A stretch of 64,000 nucleotides of DNA from DATLLN01 sp963809205. Its GTDB lineage: Bacteria; Actinomycetota; Thermoleophilia; Gaiellales; JAICJC01. The stretch covers positions 186,001 to 250,000 of the forward strand of contig CAWEIS010000003.1 in NCBI GenBank assembly GCA_963809205.1, given 5' to 3'. Below, in pieces: positions 45,376 to 55,086 of this stretch. Both the position numbers and the translations under genes were made by a program. Each line of letters opens with the position of its first letter. The first letter of the stretch is position 1. Under the pieces are notes generated by a model. It was given only the letters and a program-made list of their open reading frames with translations. It searched no databases and was not told where the DNA came from.

Positions 45376-46059
45376 ATGACCCGGGCTGCGACGCTCTACA
45401 AGGCGCGAGGGATGGCAGCCAAGGGCGAGCCCTGCGCGATCTGCGCCGACCGCACGCGGGGCCGGGCGCGAGCCGTGGCCCTGGGGTTCGGGGTGGCGGT
45501 CTGGCTCTGCCCCGACCACGCGTCCGACGAGTTCCAGCAGCAACGCGGCGGACGCGACTTCGTGCTGACCCTGCAGCGCCTATGGTCGGCGCACGGCTGT
45601 ATGACGAAGCGACGGAGCGCGGCGCTGACGGCCCACCTCGCCGCGCTCCGTGGCGGCACACCTCCGCAGCGGCCCGGGTCGTACTCCTGGCCGTCGGTGC
45701 GTGAGGAGGCCGAGGCGCGCTTCCGAACCGGCGAGGATCCGCGCGTCGTCATCGCCGAGTTGCGGGCGCGGCACGGCGGCGGCGTCGCCCGCCCGCCCAG
45801 CGTCCGCACGATGCAGCGCTGGTACCACGAGCGGCGCTGGCTGACCAAAGCGGCGGCCGAGCGCACCGTGCTGATCGTTGACGGCGTGCCGGTGAAGCGC
45901 CTGGCCGGGCGCGGCGGGAAGACCGCAGGCGGCGCACAGCCCGGTGGGGGTTCGGAGGGGGATATGCCAATTGGCGGATCGAGCATTCGCCAATTGGCAG
46001 ACACCCCCAAACCACCCAACACAGCGGAGCGATACCGAGCTCCGCCGAGAGATTCCTGA
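45376..46059 (+). CDS. Cys-motif / helix-turn-helix protein of unknown function
   Basis: 227 residues. The N-terminal third has CAIC (about residues 20-23) and LCPDH, a possible zinc site. The C-terminal part has VREEAEARFRTGEDPRVVIAELRARH and PPSVRTMQRWYHERRWL, which looks like a resolvase- or transposon-type HTH. The protein is basic. The last 40 residues are encoded across the CCAATTGG palindrome and are low-complexity, so the functional protein may end near 45,950. The gene stands alone. No confident family. Confidence 0.65.
   Translation: MTRAATLYKARGMAAKGEPCAICADRTRGRARAVALGFGVAVWLCPDHASDEFQQQRGGRDFVLTLQRLWSAHGCMTKRRSAALTAHLAALRGGTPPQRPGSYSWPSVREEAEARFRTGEDPRVVIAELRARHGGGVARPPSVRTMQRWYHERRWLTKAAAERTVLIVDGVPVKRLAGRGGKTAGGAQPGGGSEGDMPIGGSSIRQLADTPKPPNTAERYRAPPRDS
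45965..46001 (-). repeat. Bipartite CCAATTGG palindrome, copy 2
   Basis: Reads on the minus strand as TCTGCCAATTGGCGAATGC followed by TCGATCCGCCAATTGGCA. It differs from the copy at 4231-4267 at four positions and keeps the same 23-base core-to-core spacing. Here it overlaps the 3' end of the Cys/HTH reading frame rather than a divergent promoter. Confidence 0.75.
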
Positions 46060-46104
46060 TCGGCCTCGAACTCGCAAGCACACTGGCGTGTGTCGGCGCC
46101 GCCA

Positions 46105-46119
46105 CCACCCGATGGGTGG
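46105..46119. other. Short hairpin in the 136-base gap
   Basis: CCACCC-GAT-GGGTGG, a 6-base stem with a 3-base loop, between two convergent genes. It may act as a weak terminator; no T-tract is present. Confidence 0.3.
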
Positions 46120-46195
46120 CGCCGATCCGAGCATCGCTCGAGCCATGCAACCGATACGCACGGCCGGCAGGCAGCACCACGGGGTGCCGCCATGC

Positions 46196-46486
46196 TCACA
46201 GCTGGTTGAAGCTGAGCACGAACGCGACGTATCCGAGCAGTGCGATGGCAACGCCGGTGAGCAGCATGCCGGCGGCGAACAGCCCGCCATCGCTCCTCCG
46301 CCGGTTTGCCGCCAGCCCGACCGCGAGCACACCGGCGGCCAACGCCGCGACGGCCTCCGAGCCGGCCGGCGCCGCTCCCATCTGGATGCCGTTCGGGTTG
46401 CGCACCGCGTGAACCCCGACCGCCGCCGCGGTGATCGCCAGCACACCGAGCGCGAGACTCGCCACATGCGCACGGTGGATTGTCAT
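46196..46486 (-). CDS. Small membrane protein, unknown function
   Basis: 96 residues with three hydrophobic segments (VASLALGVLAITAAAVGV, VAALAAGVLAVGLA, GMLLTGVAIALLGYVAFVLSF). Starts at ATG 46486. It lies directly downstream of glpK on the same strand, 20 bases away, but has its own TAGCAT element and may be separate. Confidence 0.6.
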   Translation of the reverse strand: MTIHRAHVASLALGVLAITAAAVGVHAVRNPNGIQMGAAPAGSEAVAALAAGVLAVGLAANRRRSDGGLFAAGMLLTGVAIALLGYVAFVLSFNQL

Positions 46487-46493
46487 AGCTCCT

Positions 46494-46499
46494 ATGCTA
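46494..46499 (-). promoter_or_regulatory. Candidate leaderless promoter (-10) of the small membrane protein
   Basis: Minus-strand TAGCAT ends seven bases before the ATG at 46486 and lies in the short gap after glpK. Confidence 0.4.
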
Positions 46500-46505
46500 T
46501 GTCGA

Positions 46506-47948
46506 TCACAGCTGCGACGCAAGCTCCGCGAACTCGTGCCACTCGCGGTAGTCGGCGTCCGCGCGCTCCGCGTCGCGCGGCTCGACGACGCGGCCGCCGC
46601 CGGCCAGCTCTGCCAGCTGATCGAGATCAAGCAGACCGGCACCGATGCCGGCGATCGCGGCGGCCCCGAGCGCCGTCGCCTCGGCCACCGGCGCGACTTC
46701 GACCGGGACGCCGAGCACATCCGCCTGCCGCTGCACCAGGTACGCGTTCGCCGTCAGCCCGCCGTCCACGCGCAGCGACGGCGGCCTGGCCGGCAGCGCC
46801 TCAACGATGTCCCGCACGCGGAACGCCAGCGAGTCCAGCGCGGCGCGCACCAGGTGCGCCCGCGTCGTGCCCGACGTGATCCCGGCGAACGCCGCGCGGG
46901 CGTCCGAGCGCCACCACGGCGCTCCGAGACCGGCCAGCGCCGGCAAGAACCGCACGCCGCCGGCGTCCGGCACCGACTCGGCCAGCGCGGCGGTCTCGGC
47001 GGGCGTCTCGATGATCCCGATGCCGTCGCGCAGCCAGCCGATCACGGTGCCCGCAGAGAAGACACCGCCGTCGATCGCGTAGGTCGTCCGGCCACCGAGC
47101 GCCCAGGCGACGATCGGCAGCACGCCCTCCAGCCCGGACGGCGCCTGTTGGCCGGCGTTCTGCAGCAGGAAAATGCCGGTGCCGTACGTCGCCTTTGCCG
47201 TGCCCTCGGCCAGGCAGCCGTGCCCGGCAAGCGACGCGGTCTGGTCGACCAGCAGCCCGCGCAGCGGCTGGCCGGCGAGATCCCCGAAGTCGCCCGCCGA
47301 GTCGCCGATCGGAGGCAGCCACGCCTCGTCGACGCCGTGCAGGCGAAGCAGATCGGGATCCCACGTCCCAGGCCGGTGGAGCGCCTGCAGCTGCGTCCGG
47401 CCGGCCGTCGACGGCTCCGTGCGGGCGCCCCCGCCGAGCCGGGCGCACAGGTACGCGTCGAGCGTGCCTGCATGCAGGCGGCCCTCGTCTGCGGCGGTCG
47501 CGACCTGCAGTACGTTCTCGACCAGCCAGCGGATCTTGGTGGCGGAGAAGTACGGATCGAGCGGCAGTCCGGAGATGCGCTCGACCTCCGCGCCGTCGCC
47601 GGACGCCGCCAGCCGGTCGACGATCGGCTGCGAGCGGCGGCAGCCCCAGACGACCGCCGGCGCCAGCGGCGCGAGGCTCTCGGCGTCCCACGCGACGACG
47701 GTCTCGCCCTCGTTGTCCAGCCCGACGGCCGCGATGCGGTCGGCGCCCACGGCCGCGACCACCTCGGCCAGCGACTCCTCGACCGTGCGCACCGTCTCGT
47801 CGGCGTTTTTCTCGATCCATCCCGGCTGCGGGTGGCTGACCTCCGTCGGCCGGTAGGCGTCGGCCAGCGGCCGCAGGCCGAGGTCGAACGCGACGGTGCG
47901 CGTGCCGCTGGTGCCCTGGTCGATCCCGATCAGGACGTCGCGGCTCAC
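46506..47948 (-). CDS. glpK: Glycerol kinase
   Basis: Phosphorylates glycerol to glycerol-3-phosphate. 480 residues of the FGGY family: IGIDQGTSGTRTVAFD, SHPQPGWIEKNADE, AVGLDNEGETVVAWD, YFSATKIRWLVEN, ATYGTGIFLLQNAG and RVDGGLTANAYLVQ. It is the last gene of a leftward operon whose upstream genes encode glycerol-3-phosphate oxidation. GTG start in a GTGA overlap with the small gene upstream. About 20 residues shorter than E. coli GlpK. Confidence 0.93.
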   Translation of the reverse strand: MSRDVLIGIDQGTSGTRTVAFDLGLRPLADAYRPTEVSHPQPGWIEKNADETVRTVEESLAEVVAAVGADRIAAVGLDNEGETVVAWDAESLAPLAPAVVWGCRRSQPIVDRLAASGDGAEVERISGLPLDPYFSATKIRWLVENVLQVATAADEGRLHAGTLDAYLCARLGGGARTEPSTAGRTQLQALHRPGTWDPDLLRLHGVDEAWLPPIGDSAGDFGDLAGQPLRGLLVDQTASLAGHGCLAEGTAKATYGTGIFLLQNAGQQAPSGLEGVLPIVAWALGGRTTYAIDGGVFSAGTVIGWLRDGIGIIETPAETAALAESVPDAGGVRFLPALAGLGAPWWRSDARAAFAGITSGTTRAHLVRAALDSLAFRVRDIVEALPARPPSLRVDGGLTANAYLVQRQADVLGVPVEVAPVAEATALGAAAIAGIGAGLLDLDQLAELAGGGRVVEPRDAERADADYREWHEFAELASQL

Positions 47949-48163
47949 CGCCGGCTGGCCAGGAACAGCGCGGCGGCGCCGACCACAGCGGCTGCGACCA
48001 GCGGCCCGCGCAGCGCCCGTGCCAGCATCGGCACGTCGGCCGGGCCGATCTCGATGTGCGACGCCCAGGCGCCCAGCTCCCCGTCGACCACGATCCCTGC
48101 GCCACCGCGGTGGACGCCGGTGACCGTGAACGGCAGGTCGCCGATCGGCGAACGAACCCTCAT
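47945..48163 (-). CDS. 72-residue protein with C-terminal membrane segment, in the glycerol operon
   Basis: A soluble beta-rich N-terminal part (SPIGDLPFTVTGVHRGGAGI) and one hydrophobic C-terminal helix (GPLVAAAVVGAAALFLASRR). Overlaps its neighbours by four bases on each side, so it is an obligate member of the operon. In related operons elsewhere (for example Thermotoga) this slot is held by a cysteine-rich DUF1667 protein; this one has no cysteine. It could anchor the flavoprotein complex to the membrane. No family recognised. Confidence 0.7.
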   Translation of the reverse strand: MRVRSPIGDLPFTVTGVHRGGAGIVVDGELGAWASHIEIGPADVPMLARALRGPLVAAAVVGAAALFLASRR

Positions 48164-48942
48164 CTCGTCCCTCCCTGTCGGATCAGCTCCATCACTCGCA
48201 CCGCCGCGTGGCGGCCGGCCGCCTTGGCCCCCGCCACCGACGCCGGGTCGTCCAGCGGTTGTGCGTAGATCACGCGGTCGCCGTCGAGCACCGCGCCGTC
48301 GACGTTGCGGTTGGGCGAGAGGCCGTGCGCCAGCACCAGCCCGTCGCACTCGACGTCGACGCGGCCGTCGTCCAGCTCGACGCGCTCGACCCGGAGGCGT
48401 CCGCGCACCGCTGTGACCCGGTCGCCCTCGCGCACCTCGGCGCCGGCGGGCATCTCGTGGAGCAGACCGTATGGCGCCAGCACCGTCACCTCCGCCCCGG
48501 CGTGCAGCAGCTCGACCGCCGAACGGTGCGCCCAGTCGCCGCCGCCGTAGACGACCACGCGCCGGCCGATCGGCAGCCCGTTCTCGGCGAGGTGGCAAGC
48601 GGCAGTGGCGGGCAGCACACCGGCCGGCCGGTCGCCGACGATGCCGAGCTGCGCGCGGCCCTGCGGCCGCGTGCCGCCCGCGATGACCAGCGCGGCGGCG
48701 GCGATCCGTTCGACGCCGCCGGGTCCGATCACCCACAGCGTGCCGCCGTCCCAGCGGGTGGCCGTCGCGCCGAGCAGGAACCGCGCGCCGCACGCGCCGG
48801 TCAGCCGCCGGGTGTCGGGATCGTCCCAGCCGTTGACGCCGCCGGTCACGGGGATCCGGTCGACGACGACCGCGTGCTCGAGCGCCTCGGCGCATGCGAG
48901 CCCGGTGATCCCTGCGCCGACGATCGCGACCGTCTCAGACAC
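48160..48942 (-). CDS. Pyridine nucleotide-disulfide-type FAD/NAD oxidoreductase subunit (GlpB-like)
   Basis: 260 residues with two dinucleotide folds: FAD loop VAIVGAGITGLACAEAL at the N-terminus and a second loop VVVYGGGDWAHRSAVELL, then DGLVLAHGLSPN. The disulfide-active cysteines of thioredoxin-reductase relatives are absent. It overlaps the GlpA-like gene by eight bases. Together they resemble two-component glycerol-3-phosphate or sugar-acid dehydrogenases in which this subunit passes electrons to NAD or quinone. It is shorter than typical homologues (about 400 residues). Confidence 0.82.
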   Translation of the reverse strand: MSETVAIVGAGITGLACAEALEHAVVVDRIPVTGGVNGWDDPDTRRLTGACGARFLLGATATRWDGGTLWVIGPGGVERIAAAALVIAGGTRPQGRAQLGIVGDRPAGVLPATAACHLAENGLPIGRRVVVYGGGDWAHRSAVELLHAGAEVTVLAPYGLLHEMPAGAEVREGDRVTAVRGRLRVERVELDDGRVDVECDGLVLAHGLSPNRNVDGAVLDGDRVIYAQPLDDPASVAGAKAAGRHAAVRVMELIRQGGTR

Positions 48943-50353
48943 CGAGGGTCGCCCCCGGATCGGAGACGGGGATCCGCGCGGGCGCGTCGCCCGTGTGCAG
49001 CGAGTGCATGAACGAGCATCCGGACAGGCAGAGCGCGCCCTGGCAGCGGCCGCCCATCGCCCGCGTCCGCTTGCGCAGCCCCTCCAGCGACCGCGGCGGC
49101 AGCGCGGCGCCGTACGCGGCGGCGATCTCGGCGGCGGTCACCTGCTCGCACGCGCAGATCACCTGGCCGTAGCGGGGATCGAGGTCGAGCAGCCCCTCGG
49201 GGCTGTCGTTCCAGAGCAGGCGCGGCAGCGGCTCCAACTCGCGGACGGCGTCCGGGCGGTCCTCGCCCGCCTCGGGCACGAGCTCGGCGACCAGCGAGCG
49301 CACCAGCTCGGCCATCGCAGGCGACGACGAGACGCCGGTCGAGCGGATGCCCGCCGCGTGCACAAGGTTGTCGACGGTCGAGTCGCGGCCGACCCGGTAC
49401 ACGGGATCGGATGCCGGCCGGTTGGCGGCGAACGTCTTGATGGCATGCTCGCGGCACAGGCTGGGCACCAGCGCGTGCGCGGCGTCGAACACGTGCTCGA
49501 GCGTGGGGGAGTCGACGCCGCGGTCGGTCCGGTCATCCCGGTCCTCGGCCGTCGGCCCGAGCAGCAGCGAGCGGTTGGTCGTCGGGACGGCGTAGATGCC
49601 GCGGGTGTGCGGCGTGGGCACGCCGCCGACCACCTTGGAGAACCGGCCGCCGATCTCGCGGTCGAGCAGCCAGTACTGGCCTTTGCGAGGCCAGGTGGCG
49701 AACTCGTCGCCGCCGGCCAGTGCCGACAGCTCGTCCGCGCCCAGCCCGGCGGCGTTGACGACGCAGCGGGCCGAGATCAGGGCGTCCGGCGTCCGTACGC
49801 CGAGGATCCGGCCGCCCTCGGTGCGCACGCCGACCACCGGCGAGGAGCGGCGCACGTCGACGCCGTTGCGGCATGCCAGCTCGGCGTAGCCGATGGTCAG
49901 CCGGATCGAGTCGACGATACCGTCGTCGGGAAAGTGCAGGGCGGCGCGGGCGCCCGCGGTCAGCAGCTGCTCCAGCCCGCGGGCCGCCTCGCCGCTGACG
50001 ATCTCGGCCCGCGCGCCCGCCGCGTGGGCCTCCTCCAGCAACTCGGGCAGCCGCTGCTCCTGCTCCTCGGTGAGCGCCACGGCCAGCGTGCCGATCCGCT
50101 GGAACGGCGTGTCCAGCGTGGCGCACAGCTGCTCCCACCGCGGGCTCGACTTGGTCACCAGGTCGCACTCCAGCGTGCCGGCTGCGCAGTCCGCCCCGCT
50201 GGTCGCGATGCCGGTGTTGCCCTTGGAGGCGCCCTCGCAGACGTCGTGCGCCGCCTCCAGCAGCACGACGGATGCCTGGGAGAACGACAGCTCGCGCGCG
50301 ATTGCGCAGCCGACCACTCCGCCTCCAACGATGGCCACGTCGACGCCGGTCAC
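48935..50353 (-). CDS. FAD-dependent glycerol-3-phosphate dehydrogenase-like protein with BFD-type 2Fe-2S domain
   Basis: 472 residues. DAO-fold flavoprotein with VAIVGGGVVGCAIARELS, GASKGNTGIATSGAD and CVVNAAGLGADEL. The C-terminal 100 residues carry CACEQVTAAEI and GRCQGALC, a bacterioferritin-associated-ferredoxin-like Cys pattern for a 2Fe-2S cluster, as in GlpA. The downstream GlpB-like subunit and glpK support glycerol-3-phosphate as substrate; L-2-hydroxyglutarate oxidase-type activity is an alternative for this fold. GTG start, divergent from ppsR across only 39 bases. Confidence 0.85.
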   Translation of the reverse strand: MTGVDVAIVGGGVVGCAIARELSFSQASVVLLEAAHDVCEGASKGNTGIATSGADCAAGTLECDLVTKSSPRWEQLCATLDTPFQRIGTLAVALTEEQEQRLPELLEEAHAAGARAEIVSGEAARGLEQLLTAGARAALHFPDDGIVDSIRLTIGYAELACRNGVDVRRSSPVVGVRTEGGRILGVRTPDALISARCVVNAAGLGADELSALAGGDEFATWPRKGQYWLLDREIGGRFSKVVGGVPTPHTRGIYAVPTTNRSLLLGPTAEDRDDRTDRGVDSPTLEHVFDAAHALVPSLCREHAIKTFAANRPASDPVYRVGRDSTVDNLVHAAGIRSTGVSSSPAMAELVRSLVAELVPEAGEDRPDAVRELEPLPRLLWNDSPEGLLDLDPRYGQVICACEQVTAAEIAAAYGAALPPRSLEGLRKRTRAMGGRCQGALCLSGCSFMHSLHTGDAPARIPVSDPGATLGV

Positions 50354-50359
50354 GGGGCA

Positions 50360-50365
50360 AGCCTA
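50360..50365 (-). promoter_or_regulatory. Candidate leaderless promoter (-10) of the glycerol operon
   Basis: Minus-strand TAGGCT ends six bases before the GTG at 50353. Confidence 0.45.
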
Positions 50366-50373
50366 CCCTCGGC

Positions 50374-50385
50374 ATGGTTTACCAT
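50374..50385. promoter_or_regulatory. Palindrome overlapping the ppsR -10
   Basis: ATGGT-TT-ACCAT is a perfect inverted repeat in the middle of the 39-base divergent spacer. Its right arm contributes TACCAT (50380-50385), which ends seven bases before the ppsR GTG and would serve as a leaderless -10. A regulator bound here could control both directions. Confidence 0.45.
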
Positions 50386-50392
50386 CCGGCCG

Positions 50393-51225
50393 GTGTCCGA
50401 CACCCTCGAGATCCACATCGTCTCCGACTCGACCGGTGACACCGCGGCGAGGGTGGCCCGAGCGGCCCAGAGTCAGTTCGAGGACTTCGAGACCGCGCTG
50501 ATCCGCCACGCCCGCGTGAAGTCGCGCGAGCAGTTGGAGAAGGCGCTGGAGGCGGCGGCCGGACGGCGGGCCACGGTCTTCTACACGCTGGTCGATCCCG
50601 GGCTCCGCGAGTCGATGGCCGAGTTGTCGCGCCAGCACCGGCTGGTCGCGCTGGACGTGCTCGGCCCGGCGCTGAACGCCGTGACCACGGCGTCGGGCAT
50701 GCAGGCGATCCACAAGCCGGGGCGCCACGCGCCGCTGGACGCCCAGTACTTCCGCCGGATCGCCGCCATCGAGTTCGCCGTCAAGCATGACGACGGCCGC
50801 GGCGCCGACGACCTGAACAACGCCGACATCATCCTGGTCGGCGTGTCCCGCACGTCGAAGACGCCCACATCGATGCATCTGGGGTACATGGGCTTGATGG
50901 CCGCCAACATCCCGATCGTCCGCGGCGTCGACCCGCCGGCCGCGCTGTTCGGCGTCGAGCCGTGGAAGATCGTCGGCCTGACGATCGAGGCCGAGCGGCT
51001 GGCCGAGATCCGCCGCCGCCGGGTCCGCGCGATCGCCGCCGGCTCCGGCGCGCGCTACGCCGACCTGTCGGAGATCTACGAGGAGCTGGAGGCGACCGAG
51101 AAGCTGCACAAGCGGCTCGGCTGCCCGGTGATCGACGTCTCCCGGCTGGCGATTGAGGAGTGCGCCTCGCGCTGTGCCGAGCTCGTCGAGGAGCGCCGCC
51201 GGGCGTTCCGGGAGGCCGGCGCACG

Positions 51226-51229
<4 letters not shown>
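50393..51229 (+). CDS. ppsR: PPDK/PEP synthase regulatory protein (DUF299)
   Basis: Bifunctional kinase/pyrophosphorylase that inactivates its target by phosphorylating a threonine next to the catalytic histidine and reverses it. 278 residues: EIHIVSDSTGDTA, PLDAQYFRRIAAIEFAVKHDDG and the P-loop GVSRTSKTPTSMHLGYMG near residue 150. GTG start. It is directly followed by ppdK, its expected target, with overlapping stop and start. Confidence 0.94.
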
Positions 51230-53852
<2,623 letters not shown>

Positions 53853-53853
<1 letters not shown>

Positions 53854-54581
53854 TGAGCTCCGTCGACGTCGCATTCACGCCCGGTGACCCGGACGACTGC
53901 AGCGTGGCCGTGGTGATCGACGTGCTGCGGGCGACGACCACGATCACCCGCGCGCTGGAGAGCGGGTACCGCCAGGTGCTTGCCTGCGGCGATCTCGACG
54001 TGGCCCGCGAGCTGGCCGCGAAGGTCGCCGGCAGCGTCGTGCTCGCGGGCGAGCGCCAGTGCGTCAAGCCCGAGGGGTTCGACCTGGGCAACTCGCCGAG
54101 CGAGTTCGAGGGCGACCCGCGGGCGGAGACGGTCGTTCTGACGACCACCAACGGCACCCGAGCCATCGTCACCGCCGCCGGCCACGCCGAGGTTGTGGTC
54201 ATCGGTAGCCTGCTCAACCTGCTGGCCTGCGCGTCCAAGGTGGCGCGCACGGCGCGCCAGCGGGGCGGCGACGTGCTGATCCAGTGCGCAGGCGTCCGTG
54301 GCGACTTCACGATGGACGACGCGTACACGGCCGGGCGGTACGTGCAGGAGCTGGCGGTCTGGCTGCCCGAGTACGAGCTGACCGACGCCGCCCGGGCGGC
54401 CGAGGCGCTGGCCGGGTCGTTCGAGTCGGCCGGCGAGGGCCTGGCCGCCTCCAAGAGCGCCCGCAACCTGCGCGCCGCCGGCCTGCTGGACGATGTCCGC
54501 TACTGCGCCCGGGAGGGCGTCCTCGAGGTCGTCCCGACCGTCGTCGACGTCCATGACGGCGTCGCCATGATCACGGCCTGA
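53853..54581 (+). CDS. ComB family 2-phosphosulfolactate phosphatase-like protein
   Basis: 242 residues with VAVVIDVLRATTTITRALESGY, NSPSEFEG, VLTTTNGTRAIVTAAG and FTMDDAYTAGRYV, the pattern of Mg-dependent ComB phosphatases. The founding enzyme acts in coenzyme M synthesis in archaea; in bacteria without CoM the substrate is unknown. TGATG junction with ppdK suggests co-transcription. Confidence 0.87.
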
Positions 54582-54672
54582 GCGGCGTCTCTTCAGGCAA
54601 GATCACGCGTCCGGGGGTGGCGGCCGGACCGTCCGAAGTGGCACGCTTGATGGGTCGAGTAGGGGGTTGACG

Positions 54673-54843
54673 ATGCGCTGGACGACGAGCGAGCGCAAGC
54701 GCGAGACCGTAGACGAGTATGGGACGCCGCAGAATGCGCTGGCCTGGGCGGAGGACCGGCCGGTGCTGGCCGTGTGCCTGGTGCTGGTGGCGTGGGTCAT
54801 GGTGGTGTTCGCCATCGCGAGCGTCTACGCGTTCCTGGTGTAG
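54673..54843 (+). CDS. 56-residue single-pass membrane protein
   Basis: A short frame with a strong ribosome-binding site (AGGGGGT five bases before ATG). A charged N-terminus (RWTTSERKRETVDEYG) is followed by one hydrophobic helix, VLAVCLVLVAWVMVVFAIAS. It resembles the next small gene in site and design. Unknown function; too short for family assignment. Confidence 0.6.
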   Translation: MRWTTSERKRETVDEYGTPQNALAWAEDRPVLAVCLVLVAWVMVVFAIASVYAFLV

Positions 54844-54937
54844 GGATTCACCCGAGCGGGGGCTCCGGCGGGGATCACCCTCGACCGATGTCTGCGTGCG
54901 GCGGTTCAGCATCACGCGTTCCGAGGGGGTCATCGAG

Positions 54938-55069
54938 ATGAACGAATACGGCCGGAGGGGTCTGGCGGGAGTCATGCACGACCACGCGCTGGCGACCGTG
55001 GTCACGGTCATGCTGGCGTGGGTCGTCGCGGTGTGCGCGATCGTCACCTCGTTCGGCAGCCTGTTCTAG
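54938..55069 (+). CDS. 43-residue single-pass membrane protein
   Basis: ATG preceded seven bases upstream by AGGGGGT, the same motif as the previous micro-gene. MNEYGRRGLAG, then a helix with VVTVMLAWVVAVCAIV. The shared LAWV/VAWV-containing helix hints at a tandem duplication with 54673-54843. Unknown function. Confidence 0.55.
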   Translation: MNEYGRRGLAGVMHDHALATVVTVMLAWVVAVCAIVTSFGSLF

Positions 55070-55086
55070 CGGCGGCTGGGCGATGT

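Noticed and set aside
48605..50392. Upstream extension of the ppsR reading frame
   Set aside because: It is antisense to the GlpA- and GlpB-like genes; DUF299 homology begins at the GTG at 50393.
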